Origin: Tabrizicola_A sp965284335
Lineage (GTDB): Bacteria; Pseudomonadota; Alphaproteobacteria; Rhodobacterales; Rhodobacteraceae
Assembly (NCBI RefSeq): GCF_965284335.1
Contig: NZ_OZ260076.1
Length of the DNA: 64,000 nt
Reading direction: 5' to 3' (one strand)
In this document: piece after piece, positions 18,841 through 27,239 of the stretch
Layout of the letters: the number at the start of each line of letters is the position of its first letter
Position numbering within the stretch: position 1 is the stretch's first letter
The notes under the pieces: model-generated
Databases searched by the model: none
Seen by the model: only the letters and a program-made list of their open reading frames with translations
Told to the model about the DNA's origin: nothing
Made by a program: the position numbers and the translations under genes

Positions 18841-19060
18841 GGGGGTGTGAAACCCCCGGCCGGGTGATCGTGAGAGCAAGTTTGTAAGGCAGGGGCCGAC
18901 GCCGTTTGAGACCGGAACGATTGGCGCGCCGCGCGAGGCGAATTTATGCGGGCAGAGGGCGGATCACTTGGACTTGCCCTTGATGTTTGCCGCCCATCGC
19001 GGCATCGACCTTGGAGCGGCTTTCGCGCAGAAATGGGGCCGCTGGCGGAAGGAGTGAGGA

Positions 19061-19672
19061 ATGACCCCAGATCAGCTTCAGGCGCTGTTCACCCGAAAAG
19101 ACGGCGGCTATCTTTGCGCCCGCTGGGGGCGGCCGATTGTGCCGGTGGTCTTTGGGGTGGATGATGCGACGCTCTCGGTCGTCAAGGGCGCGATAGAGGC
19201 GGTGGTGACGCTGGCGGGTCACAAGATGGCCGAGACCGATCCGGAACTGGGCGCCAATCTGATGGTGTTTTTCCTCCGCGATTGGGCCGAGTTGCCACAG
19301 GTGCCGAACCTTGACCGGCTGATCCCCGATCTTGGCCCTTTGTGTGACCGTCTGGCGGCGGCGGGGGCGCATCATTACCGCGCCTTCCGCTTTGACGGCG
19401 AGGGCGCGATCAAGGCGGCCTTTGTGTTTTTGCGCATCGACGGGCCCTTGGCCGAGATGCCCGCCGAAACCTTGGCCTTGAATGAGGCGGTGCAGGTGAT
19501 CTTGTTGTGGGGTGAGGCGGCGTTTGCCGATCTTTCGCCCTTGGGTCGTGCCGGGGACCGGGTGATTTTGCGGCCCGAGATTGGCGATGTGATCCGCGCC
19601 GCCTATGCGCCCAGCCTGCCGGCGGTGGCGCGCGATGCCTCGCATGCCTATCGGCTGGCAGCCCGGCTGTGA
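19061..19672 (+). CDS. Conserved hypothetical protein
   Basis: A 203 aa soluble, acidic protein that I do not recognise. It has no signal peptide or membrane helix. GGAAGGAGTGAGGA directly precedes the ATG. Its stop overlaps the GTG start of the DUF2161 gene (GTGA), so the two are probably co-translated, and that gene in turn overlapped the original ybgC start. The context suggests a housekeeping gene of the ancestral ruv-to-tol segment. Confidence 0.75.
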   Translation: MTPDQLQALFTRKDGGYLCARWGRPIVPVVFGVDDATLSVVKGAIEAVVTLAGHKMAETDPELGANLMVFFLRDWAELPQVPNLDRLIPDLGPLCDRLAAAGAHHYRAFRFDGEGAIKAAFVFLRIDGPLAEMPAETLALNEAVQVILLWGEAAFADLSPLGRAGDRVILRPEIGDVIRAAYAPSLPAVARDASHAYRLAARL

Positions 19673-20427
19673 AAGAGGCTGATCTTTATCCCGCGCTCAA
19701 GGCCTTTTTGGTGGCGCAGGGCTATGAGGTAAAGGCCGAGATCGGGGCTTGTGACATCATGGCGCAGCGCGGCGATGAGCCGCCGGTCATTGTTGAAATG
19801 AAGCTGTCGTTCAATCTGAGCCTCGTCTTGCAAGGCGTGGCGCGGCAGGCGCTGTTCGACACGGTTTATCTGGCGGTGGCGCGGCCCAAGAAGGGCTGGC
19901 CCGCGCGATATAAGGATATTCTGGCCTTGTGCCGGCGGCTCGGCCTTGGGCTTTTGGCCGTCGATCCGGGGGCGGGGGTGGTTGAGGCGCATCTTGACCC
20001 CGGGCCCTATCTGCCGCGCCGCAATGCCGCCCGCGCGGGGCGGCTCTTGCGTGAGTTTCAGCGCCGCGTGGGCGACCCCAATCAGGGCGGCACGACCGGG
20101 ATCACCCGGATGACCGCCTATCGGCAGGACGCTTTGCGCTGTGTCGCCTGTCTGGGGGGGGGGCCGATGAAGGCGGCGGCGGTGGCCAAAGGCGCAGGCG
20201 TGCCGCGCGCCGCCAGCTTGATGCGGGCCGATCATTACGGCTGGTTTGATCGGGTGGCTTTGGGCATATATCAGCTCACCCCCAAGGGGCAGGCGGCGGC
20301 GGTGGAACATGCCGAGGAGCTGGCCCGTTTGGGCCAGAACGACGAGGGCCAGAACGACGAGGGCCAGAACGACGAGGGCCAGAACGACGAGGGCCAGAAC
20401 CACTGGGGCGGAAAGGACAGCGCATGA
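19669..20427 (+). CDS. DUF2161 family PD-(D/E)XK-like protein
   Basis: A 252 aa protein of the DUF2161 family, a putative PD-(D/E)XK-fold phosphodiesterase. The likely catalytic set is in EIGACDIMAQRG and VIVEMKLSF near residues 25-50. A C-terminal winged-helix-like part (residues about 150-220) follows. The GTG start overlaps the previous stop. The C-terminus carries four QNDEG repeats. Its stop overlapped the original ybgC ATG, which is now cut off by the island. Confidence 0.8.
   Translation: MKEADLYPALKAFLVAQGYEVKAEIGACDIMAQRGDEPPVIVEMKLSFNLSLVLQGVARQALFDTVYLAVARPKKGWPARYKDILALCRRLGLGLLAVDPGAGVVEAHLDPGPYLPRRNAARAGRLLREFQRRVGDPNQGGTTGITRMTAYRQDALRCVACLGGGPMKAAAVAKGAGVPRAASLMRADHYGWFDRVALGIYQLTPKGQAAAVEHAEELARLGQNDEGQNDEGQNDEGQNDEGQNHWGGKDSA
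20331..20400 (+). repeat. Four 15-base perfect tandem repeats at the DUF2161 C-terminus
   Basis: Four identical units GGGCCAGAACGACGA plus a 10-base partial unit. They encode a QNDEG pentapeptide repeat. Perfect identity suggests recent slippage and a variable copy number. The array ends about 45 bases before the island's left junction. Confidence 0.95.
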
Positions 20428-20495
20428 CCCATTCGCATCCCGTGCGTGTGTATTACGAGAACACGTATCTAAAAATTATCCGGAAAATTAACTAA
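20424..20495 (+). pseudogene. ybgC: 5' remnant of ybgC cut off by island insertion
   Basis: Begins at an ATG that overlaps the DUF2161 stop (ATGA). The first 12 codons, MTHSHPVRVYYE, match the expected N-terminus of YbgC, whose remainder (RVYYEDTDLAG...) resumes at 28709. After TATTACGAG the frame runs into island DNA and stops at 20493. This shows ybgC was the third gene of a coupled run before the insertion. Confidence 0.88.
20445..20470 (+). repeat. Left attachment site (attL)
   Basis: 26 bases matching 28709-28734 at 21 positions, with an exact 9-base core TATTACGAG. Here the core is flanked by CGTGTG and AACACG, giving the short inverted arms CGTGT and ACACG expected of core-type integrase sites. 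Confidence 0.8.
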
Positions 20496-21033
20496 ACGAA
20501 AACAGAGGCTTACAAGTTTCCGGAGAATTTTGGATCGTCCATGTTACCAGTTTGTTACCATCCCGATTGCTGAAATTTAACTAGTTCTTAACCAGATTCC
20601 GCTTGCTGGGGCGTCTTGGGGTGCTGGGACGGCCTGAGGCTCTCTTTGGGGGCAGGGCAGGGGGCAGCGCCCAGCACGCATCAGGAAGCGCTCTGTGGGC
20701 CGCTACGTGACGCTGGGAAGCATCTTGGTGGTAGGAAGCTGGTAGAACGCTCCGAGGGCTTCTCTGGCGCTCTGTGCATCATCAGTAGGCCAAGACGGTC
20801 GGGTTGACCTCGACCTTGCCCTCATGACAGTTTTGGAGGACATCGCACGCAACGCCTCCAGCTGCTCAGAGGATCCTCGTGTTGCGTCTTCCTGGGGGAA
20901 GAGGGGTCTCTGTGTAGCGGACGCAGGGACCCTTTGCTTTTGTAACCGGGAGGCTCTTGTCGGGATGCCAGAACGGACAGCCAGTGTACTGGAACCGGTA
21001 AGCTGACGTCAGCACACAGGATATATCCTTCTG
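20496..21033. other. Island left end without a recognised gene
   Basis: About 540 bases between attL and the IS21 end. Apart from the arm block, only short frames without convincing ribosome sites or family features are seen on either strand. The palindrome AGGATATATCCT lies just before the IS21 end. It may be the decayed remains of a gene. Confidence 0.5.
20541..20594 (+). repeat. Left arm-type repeat block
   Basis: Contains GTTACC twice (20543, 20554) and then TTTAACTAGTTCTTAACCAG. The same motifs occur in the same order, orientation and spacing near the right end at 28546-28600. Likely integrase or excisionase arm sites. Confidence 0.65.
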
Positions 21034-21107
21034 TGTGTTGATTTTCACCCAGAACTGATCCGGTTTTTTCACCGAGAAGTGAGCCACCTCTGATTATGGA
21101 TTTCGGT

Positions 21108-21902
21108 TCATGCTGGGGTCAAGGGCGGGTTTGTCTCCTTCTTTTTTCGGGCTGCCGCAGCTGAGCTTGCCTTGAAGCGGAAGCTGTCGTTTCCGGTTTC
21201 CAGGATGTGGCAGCGGTGGGTGAGGCGGTCGAGCAAGGCGGTGGTCATCTTTGCATCGCCAAAAACGGTGGCCCATTCGCTGAAGCTGAGGTTGGTGGTG
21301 ATGACGACGCTGGTGCGCTCATAAAGCTTGCTGAGCAGGTGGAACAGCAGGGCCCCGCCGGAGGCGCTGAAGGGCAGGTAGCCCAACTCGTCCACAATCA
21401 CGAGATCGAGCTTGGTCAGGCCTTCCGCGATCTGCCCGGCCTTGCCCTTGGCCTTTTCCTGTTCAAGGGCGTTGACCAGTTCGATGGTCGAGAAGAAGCG
21501 GACCTTTCGGCGGTGATGTTCGATGGCTTGGATGCCGAGCGCGGTGGCGACATGGGTCTTGCCGGTTCCAGGCCCACCGATCAGCACAACGTTCTGGGCA
21601 CTTTCCATGAACTCGCAGCGGTGCAGGGTCCGGACGGTGGCCTCGTTGATCTCGCTGGTGGCAAAGTCGAAGCCCGAGAGGTCCTTGTAGGCGGGGAACC
21701 GTGCGGACTTCATGTGATAGGTAATCGATCTGACTTCACGCTCCGCCAATTCGGCTTTGAGGAGTTGCGACAGCATCGGGATGGCGGCTTCAAAGGCCGG
21801 TGCGCCCTGCTCGATCAGATCGGTCACGGCTTGGGCCATGCCATACATTTTGAGGCTGCGCAGCATGATGACGATGGCGCCGGCGGCTGGATCATGACGC
21901 AT
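21108..21902 (-). CDS. istB: IS21-family helper ATPase IstB
   Basis: AAA+ ATPase that assists the IstA transposase and influences target choice. Walker A is in LIGGPGTGKTHVATALG and Walker B in DLVIVDELGYLPFS. The start MRHDPAAGAIVIMLRSLKMYG at 21902 overlaps the istA end by 11 bases, the usual IS21 arrangement. It is full length at 264 aa and appears intact. Confidence 0.93.
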   Translation of the reverse strand: MRHDPAAGAIVIMLRSLKMYGMAQAVTDLIEQGAPAFEAAIPMLSQLLKAELAEREVRSITYHMKSARFPAYKDLSGFDFATSEINEATVRTLHRCEFMESAQNVVLIGGPGTGKTHVATALGIQAIEHHRRKVRFFSTIELVNALEQEKAKGKAGQIAEGLTKLDLVIVDELGYLPFSASGGALLFHLLSKLYERTSVVITTNLSFSEWATVFGDAKMTTALLDRLTHRCHILETGNDSFRFKASSAAAARKKKETNPPLTPA

Positions 21903-23091
21903 GACGGCCTCCGGTAATCTCGGCGCGCAGGCCGTCGTAACGTGCGACATTGGCCTTGGGTTCGCGGTGCAGAGCCAGCGCTTGCGGCGTGTCCAGCGGT
22001 GGACCACCGATCACTTTGCCGTCGACCAGCCGGTGCAGCAGGTTCAGGACATGGGTCTTGGTCGGCACGCCCTCGGTCAGTGCCAGCTCCACGGCGGTCA
22101 GCACGGCCTGTTCGTCATGCTGCAGAACGAGGGCAAGGATATCGACCATCTCACGATCGCCACCTGGCTTGCGCAGCATGTGATCCTGCAACTGTCTGAA
22201 CGCAGATGGTAATTCCAGGAAGGGTGCGCCATTCCGCAAAGCCCCGGGCTTACGCTGAACGACCGCCAGATAGTGCCGCCAGTCGTAGATTGTTCTTGAT
22301 GGCAGCGTGTGGTTGCGCTGGATCACGCGGGTATGTTCGCACAGGATGTTGCCCTCTGCTGCCACGACCAGCCGGTCGGGATAGATCCGCAAGCTGACAG
22401 GGCGGTTCGCAAATGATGCTGGAACGCTGTAGCGATTGCGCTCGAAGCTGATCAGACAGGTCGGCGAGACGCGCTTGCTCAGTTCGACAAAGCCATCAAA
22501 GGCGACTGGCAGAGGCATCAAGGCCGCTTGTTCCTCCGCCCAGACATCGGCGATTGTGCCAGAAAGTTTGACGTGGGCGGTCTCGCGCCATAGCTCAATG
22601 CATCGCCGTTCCAGCCAGGCATTCAGCGCGGCAAGATCTGGGAAGTCCGGCATCCCTTGCAACATCTGGTGCCGAGAATCCCGAACGTTCTTCTCGACCT
22701 GCCCCTTCTCCCAGCCTGCCGCCGGATTGCAAAACTCGGGCTCGTAGACATAATGGTTCGTCATGGCGAGAAAGCGGATGTTGATCTGCCGCTCCTTGCC
22801 ACGGCCGACACGATCCACCGCCGTCTTCATGTTATCGTAGATGCCACGCCCCGGGACACCGCCGAAGACCCGGAAGCCGTGCCAGTGTGCGTCGAAGAGC
22901 ATCTCGTGCGTCTGCAATGGGTAGGCCCGAAGCAGAAAAGCCCGACTGTGCGACAGCTTGATATGCGCCATCTGCAGCTTCGTGCGCTCGCCACCCAGAA
23001 CTGCAAAATCCTCACTCCAGTCAAACTGGAAGGCATCGCCGGGATCAAAATGAACCGCCCCGGATTTATCGGAGGGTGATTTGTTCATATT

Positions 23092-23997
23092 TCAGGCGAC
23101 CATATCGAGTGAGTTCAGGTTTGCATAGAACGCCTCCTCTGCTTCTGCGGGCGGGATATAACCGATGGGGCCAAGAAGGCGGCGATTGTTATACCAATCG
23201 ACCCATTTCAAGGTTTCCCATTCGACCTCGCGCATCGATTTCCATGGGCCGATCTGGTTGATGACCTCGGTTTTGAAGAGGCCTATCACACATTCGGCAA
23301 GGGCATTATCATAGGCATCGCCGACGGTGCCTACGGAAAGATCGATCTCTGCCTCGGCCAGGCGCTCAGTATACTTGATGGACAAGTATTGGGAGCCACG
23401 GTCCGAGTGATGAACCAAGCTCTTGTTATCTGGCGTCTTTCTTTGCCAGATCGCTTGCTCCAGGGCGTCGAGCACGAACTGTGTCTTCATCGAGGTCGAG
23501 GCACGCCAGCCGACAATACGACGCGCAAACACATCGATCACGAATGCCACGTAGACCGTCCCAGACCAAGTTTGCACGTAGGTGAAATCTGAAACCCACA
23601 GCTTGTTCGGACGGTCTGCCATGAACAGTCGGTTCACCTTGTCATCTGGGCAGGGCTGCGATGTGTCAGGGTTCGTGGTGACAACCTTTTTGCCCCGAAG
23701 CACACCTTTGAGGCCCAAATCGCGCATCAAACGCTCCACAGTGCATCGCGCGACGTCCTGATTGCCTCTGAGCAAGACGTGCCAGATCTTCCGCGCCCCA
23801 TAGAGCTTACGGTTGTCTTTCCAGGCGGCATCGATCTTGATGCAGAGATCCGCGTCCGACTTTGCCCGAGCCGAAGCACGATCAGGATCACGCCCGATGG
23901 CGCGACGCTCATAATAGGTAGACTGGGCGATTTGCAGCATTTTGCACATCGGCTCGACCCCGAACTGTCCCCTATGTTCTTCAATGAAAGCAGTCAC
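23092..23997 (-). CDS. IS3-family transposase OrfB (DDE catalytic part)
   Basis: 301 aa integrase-like transposase. The HTH_21-like N-terminus (YGARKIWHVLLRGNQDVARCTVERLMRDLGLKG, partly shown in its key residues YGARK and ERLMRDLGL) precedes the rve core. Catalytic acids are in WVSDFTYVQTW, HHSDRGSQYLS and DNALAECVIGLFK. A GTG start overlaps the orfA stop (GTGA). It may also be made as an OrfAB fusion by frameshifting, as in other IS3 elements. Confidence 0.9.
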   Translation of the reverse strand: MTAFIEEHRGQFGVEPMCKMLQIAQSTYYERRAIGRDPDRASARAKSDADLCIKIDAAWKDNRKLYGARKIWHVLLRGNQDVARCTVERLMRDLGLKGVLRGKKVVTTNPDTSQPCPDDKVNRLFMADRPNKLWVSDFTYVQTWSGTVYVAFVIDVFARRIVGWRASTSMKTQFVLDALEQAIWQRKTPDNKSLVHHSDRGSQYLSIKYTERLAEAEIDLSVGTVGDAYDNALAECVIGLFKTEVINQIGPWKSMREVEWETLKWVDWYNNRRLLGPIGYIPPAEAEEAFYANLNSLDMVA

Positions 23998-24344
23998 TTG
24001 CGAAACGGGCGGTCGAGCTCCGCCATTGCAAAATATGCTGATGCCTTCTTCAGTATCTCGTTAGCCTGACGCAGTTCACGGTTCTCACGTTCAAGCTCTT
24101 TTATTCGAGCTTTATCGGCACTGGTCAGACCTGGCCGTTCGCCACCATCACGCTGGGCCTGACGCACCCAAACGCGAAGGCTGTCCGGCGAACAACCCAA
24201 TTTGCCTGCAATCGCCACCAGCGCAGAAGCTTCGCTTTGATACTCATCGCGGTGTTCCAGCAAAAGCCGCACCGCGCGTTCGCGGAACTCGGGTGAATAC
24301 GGCTTCGACGTCTTCTTCTTTTGTGCATGTTCCATAACGGGCAA
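23994..24344 (-). CDS. IS3-family OrfA (DNA-binding part)
   Basis: 116 aa. It begins MPVMEHAQKKKTSKPYSPEF, then a helix-turn-helix of the IS3 OrfA type (LVAIAGKLGCSPDSLRVWVRQ), and ends with the leucine-zipper-like ELERENRELRQANEILKKA. It recognises the element ends together with OrfB. Confidence 0.9.
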   Translation of the reverse strand: MPVMEHAQKKKTSKPYSPEFRERAVRLLLEHRDEYQSEASALVAIAGKLGCSPDSLRVWVRQAQRDGGERPGLTSADKARIKELERENRELRQANEILKKASAYFAMAELDRPFRK

Positions 24345-24877
24345 TTCTCCGAGAGTTTTGCCCTCCGGTAAACCCGGGGCGGTTCAAAATGCAGCGGCAC
24401 AAAGGTCCCGCGCCCTGTCGTTTGCTGCTCGCGCTGCCGATCGGCGCGCCACCGTCGTGCAAACGCCGCGACCCGAGCATATGAACCTGTGAAGCCAAGC
24501 GCCACGAGATCAGCGTGCAACTGCTTCATGGTTCGCCGTTGCTTGCGCGACTTGCCCCCCTCGGTCTTCAGCCAGCCCGCCAACTTATCGGCAAAGGGAT
24601 CAAGCTTGCTTTGACGCTCCGGCGTCGCGAACTTTGGCTCGATCGTGTTCGCCGCCAGATGCTTGGTCACGGTATTCCGCGACACGCCAGTCAACCGCGC
24701 AATCTCGCGGATCGAAAGCTTCTGCCGCTTATGCATCCGGCGAATGATGTTCAAAAGTCCCATGTGGATCACTCCGTTGCCCCCGCAGCTCTCAGCTTCG
24801 GGGAAAGGTTCACATGGCTCAGTTCTCAGTGAAAATTATGCGCCTAACCGGCTCAGTTCTGGGTGAAAATCAACACA

Positions 24878-25121
24878 TTTAAGATGTGTTTGGACGGTTA
24901 CGGGGAGGTTAAGGGGACGCTCAAAGGGACGCTGTATTTTGTAAAGCCAGGTTGCGGTTCCTAAGAATACTTTCGGGACATCAGTTTTAAAAAAGAATTT
25001 TTCCAGCAACGACCCAAGGGGCGCCGTCATCTTTCTTTCACATCACATAAAGATGTTTCGATTATTGACAGCGTAGTGCGCGCAGGATCATCTGCGACGC
25101 GATGAGTCTGGAAAGAATACC
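24878..25121. other. Intergenic DNA between IS21 and the exported-protein gene
   Basis: No gene seen. Contains a short direct repeat around GGGACGCT (near 24913 and 24927) and an AT-rich stretch near 24980-25005. It probably holds the promoter of the gene at 25122, but no convincing -35/-10 pair could be assigned. Confidence 0.4.
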
Positions 25122-26231
25122 ATGAGAACGAAGACAGTCCTGCAATCCTGTGTTGTGTCGGCGGCGCTGATGTCGCCTGTTTTTGCTCAGACGGCTCCCG
25201 ATGTGCGGGGCTACTGGGCGGGTGGCTACACCAACGGTCAAGGTGGAGAAATCCAGTTCCAGATGACCGTCATCGACGAGGTCGGTGAGTTGAAGTATGA
25301 CGCCAGTTCATGGGGTTCGCTGGGTTTCGCGATTTGCGAATATGTCTTCCCCGTCGAGAACGGCGTTCCCGGTAAGCTCACAAGGAACTCTGGCGCGGGA
25401 ACCGGAGAGTGCTTGGCAGAGCCAGCGTTCACGGTGGCTCGTCCGACCCCGGAGACGCTGACACTGACCTTTTCCAACCCAGAGTTTGAACTTGATGTGG
25501 TTGAGATGGGCGGGGTCCTGCGTCCATTCGACCCGTCGCAAGCTCATGTCAAAATTGAAGGGCTGGACATCCTCGGCATCGCGCCAGGGATGACAATGGA
25601 GCAAATCGAACCGCTGCTGACGGACAAAGAGTATACCCGCCAAGAGAACCGTGACCGCGTCCTGGAGTACCAAGGCTTCACTATCGAACAGAAGGCTTGG
25701 GGCAAGGGTGCTGACCAGTATGACAACCCCACCGACTGGGTTTTCGTTACTTTTACAGCCAAGAAAGAATGGCTTCCTGATGAAGCACCGGTTGCCACCG
25801 ATGTCGCCAGAGAGTGGAACATTCCGGAAGCGGACGGCATCGCCGGGGCGACGATGGTAGACACGCTGGCGAAGAAGTACGGTCCCCGTTCCAACGATAT
25901 CAACGAAGACCGACTGTATGACCGCTCCGGTCAGGTTCTTGTTGGCGAGTTTTCCTGCCCGCAGGGCATCCATCAACCCCTGCTGTCGAACTACACTCTT
26001 GCCAGCGAAGTTGGCGAAGAAGAGGTCTCGGTCACCTGCGGTGCAATTTTGAAGGCATATGTCGGCACGGACTCGTCAACTGGTCGTGCGACACTTCTCA
26101 AAATCAGACTGACAGACCCTGACCCGCTTTGGGCCGACTTCTGGTCGACCTGGGGACACAACGAGGCTGCGCGATTGAAGTCGATTTATGATGGCGTCAC
26201 CGGAGCGACAGGCGCAGCACCGGAACTTTGA
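25122..26231 (+). CDS. Exported protein of unknown function (island cargo)
   Basis: A 369 aa protein with a clear Sec signal peptide: basic MRTK, hydrophobic core, and cleavage after PVFA-Q near residue 23. The mature part starts with APDVRGYWAGGYTNGQGG and has four or more cysteines (FAICEY, GTGECL, FSCPQG, VTCGAI) that could form disulfides in the periplasm. No membrane anchor or enzyme motif is recognised. Base composition is lower in GC than the chromosome. It is the only apparent cargo gene of the island. Confidence 0.75.
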   Translation: MRTKTVLQSCVVSAALMSPVFAQTAPDVRGYWAGGYTNGQGGEIQFQMTVIDEVGELKYDASSWGSLGFAICEYVFPVENGVPGKLTRNSGAGTGECLAEPAFTVARPTPETLTLTFSNPEFELDVVEMGGVLRPFDPSQAHVKIEGLDILGIAPGMTMEQIEPLLTDKEYTRQENRDRVLEYQGFTIEQKAWGKGADQYDNPTDWVFVTFTAKKEWLPDEAPVATDVAREWNIPEADGIAGATMVDTLAKKYGPRSNDINEDRLYDRSGQVLVGEFSCPQGIHQPLLSNYTLASEVGEEEVSVTCGAILKAYVGTDSSTGRATLLKIRLTDPDPLWADFWSTWGHNEAARLKSIYDGVTGATGAAPEL

Positions 26232-26243
26232 GGGAAATTCGAA

Positions 26244-26275
26244 AGCGGGCTGGCTGGTGCTGGCCCGCATTATTT
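26244..26275. terminator. Terminator between convergent island genes
   Basis: GCGGGCTGGC and GCTGGCCCGC arms with a short loop, followed by ATTATTTTT on the plus strand. It lies between the exported-protein gene and the ribbon-helix-helix gene. Confidence 0.65.
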
Positions 26276-26278
26276 TTA

Positions 26279-26503
26279 TCACCTCCCATATTCGCGGGTA
26301 TACTTCCTCACCGCTTCCGTAATGACTCTCACTTTTTTCACGTCATTAAACCGACAGAAATCATGAAACTCACGCCAGAAGCTTTCCGGAACCCTTAAGT
26401 TCAACTGCACCAACTTTTCACCGGTGCCGAATCCTTCCGCCTCCATCGCTTCCGCAGTTGATGCTGGCAGCATGAAGTCATCAAACAGTTTTTTCTTGCT
26501 CAT
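26279..26503 (-). CDS. Small ribbon-helix-helix-like protein, ParA partner
   Basis: 74 aa. After a basic start (MSKKKLFDDF) the protein has KLVQLNLRVPESFWREF, an RHH-type beta strand and helix, and a second helix (KKVRVITEAVRKYTREY). The start at 26503 overlaps the parA stop (ATGA) and uses AGGAGG inside the parA end. The position and size fit the DNA-binding partner of a type Ib partition system (ParG or Omega-like), or a repressor of the pair. Function is inferred from context. Confidence 0.7.
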   Translation of the reverse strand: MSKKKLFDDFMLPASTAEAMEAEGFGTGEKLVQLNLRVPESFWREFHDFCRFNDVKKVRVITEAVRKYTREYGR

Positions 26504-27141
26504 TGCTTTCCTCCTAATTTTGTCTCTAACCAAATCTGTAACTCGGCAAACTCTGCCTTCGGCCTGTTCGGCCCCTTGAGGTCGAGTGGTGTTCTGCCGT
26601 CCACAGCGGTCTCCGGATAAGCCGTGAGCCGCGTGATGACGACCGGAGCGATGCCCACATCAGATTCACCCAGCAAACTACGAGCATCCGCTGTAATCGA
26701 GGTTCTGGGGTTTGCGACGCTCAAGACAGCTGCGTGAGGCACATTCAGCCCCTTCAGCGCAGTAATCGTTGTATAGGCCGCTCGCAGGTCTTTGGGGCTG
26801 GGGTGAATAGGAACCAGCACAAAATCAGACATCTGAAAAATCTTGCGCAGTTCTCCGGTACCTTGATGGCTGGGTGGAGTATCAATAATCAAATACTCAA
26901 AACCACCCCCAGCCAGCTGCTGCTTTGCCCGCTGAACGTCGGCTGCTTCTCTGATTTTCGCACAAGGGATTTTTTTCTCAGGATACTTATCACCCCTGAG
27001 CTTGGCCCAGTGATATGAATCCAGCTGAGGATCTAAATCCAGAAGGGCTGAATGCGGAAGCTGAACAGCAAGACACTGCGAAAGCGTGCTTTTGCCACTT
27101 CCGCCTTTAGCTGTGGATATGGTTATGGTCTTAATGGGCAT
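26500..27141 (-). CDS. parA: ParA-family partition ATPase
   Basis: 213 aa, the size of the small (type Ib) ParA proteins lacking an N-terminal helix-turn-helix. The deviant Walker A is KGGSGKST near residue 12, the A' motif is in LLDLDPQLDS and Walker B in YLIIDTPPS. It normally moves plasmid or chromosomal cargo over the nucleoid with a small DNA-binding partner, here the overlapping downstream gene. Two inverted repeats lie at and before its start and could be operator or centromere sites. No replication gene is present beside it. Confidence 0.88.
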   Translation of the reverse strand: MPIKTITISTAKGGSGKSTLSQCLAVQLPHSALLDLDPQLDSYHWAKLRGDKYPEKKIPCAKIREAADVQRAKQQLAGGGFEYLIIDTPPSHQGTGELRKIFQMSDFVLVPIHPSPKDLRAAYTTITALKGLNVPHAAVLSVANPRTSITADARSLLGESDVGIAPVVITRLTAYPETAVDGRTPLDLKGPNRPKAEFAELQIWLETKLGGKQ

Positions 27142-27184
27142 ACTGATAATCCCCTTTCGGAAATGGGTTGATTATCAAGTATGC
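27138..27184 (-). promoter_or_regulatory. Inverted repeat over the parA start
   Basis: GCATACTGATAATC (27138-27151) covers the parA start codon. Its near-complement GATTATCAAGTATGC lies at 27170-27184. One base differs in length. The position suits an autorepressor site for the ParA or RHH protein. Confidence 0.55.
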
Positions 27185-27192
27185 TCCACCAA

Positions 27193-27238
27193 TGTGAAAA
27201 TCTAGTTTTCTATTCTGCTAGCAATCTAGATTTTCACA
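27193..27238. promoter_or_regulatory. 13-base inverted repeat between parA and int
   Basis: TGTGAAAATCTAG and CTAGATTTTCACA flank 20 bases, perfectly complementary. It begins two bases from the integrase stop and about 50 from parA. It may be a terminator for int, an operator, or a parS-like site. Confidence 0.55.
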
Positions 27239-27239
27239 G

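Larger units (their letters stand above)
23051..24386 (-). mobile_element. IS3-family insertion sequence, 1336 bp
   Basis: Ends are TGAACCGCCCCGG with continuing similarity TTTA.CGGAGGG in inverted orientation. It is flanked by a 3-base duplication AAA (23048-23050 and 24387-24389). It holds orfA and orfB on the minus strand. Both frames are complete, so it may still be active. Confidence 0.93.
21892..24772 (-). pseudogene. istA: IS21-family transposase IstA, disrupted by an IS3 element
   Basis: The 5' part (24772 down to 24390) encodes the N-terminal helix-turn-helix (LSIREIARLTGVSRNTVTKHL) and ends at TFVPLHF. The 3' part (23050 down to 21892) resumes at DPGDAFQFDWSEDFAVLGG and carries the DDE catalytic core and C-terminus. 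Removing the 1336-base IS3 element and one copy of AAA rejoins the frame exactly, so the gene was intact until that insertion. Confidence 0.92.
21034..24877 (-). mobile_element. IS21-family insertion sequence, interrupted
   Basis: Both ends carry the inverted repeat TGTGTTGATTTTCACCC continuing into AGAACTGA, followed by a second related copy further in (TTTTCAC.GAGAA.TGAGCCA), the multiple terminal repeats typical of IS21. Inside are istA and istB on the minus strand. istA is split by an IS3-family element, so the copy cannot move by itself. I see no flanking target duplication. Confidence 0.85.

Noticed and set aside
18946..19164. Short plus-strand frame before the unknown gene at 19061
   Set aside because: It overlaps that gene in another frame and has no ribosome site or hydrophobic or conserved pattern.
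20331..20400. CRISPR-like array
   Set aside because: The 15-base units are contiguous without spacers and keep the reading frame; it is a coding tandem repeat.
20824..21006. 60-codon frame in the island left end
   Set aside because: No ribosome site, no similarity, and composition consistent with chance.
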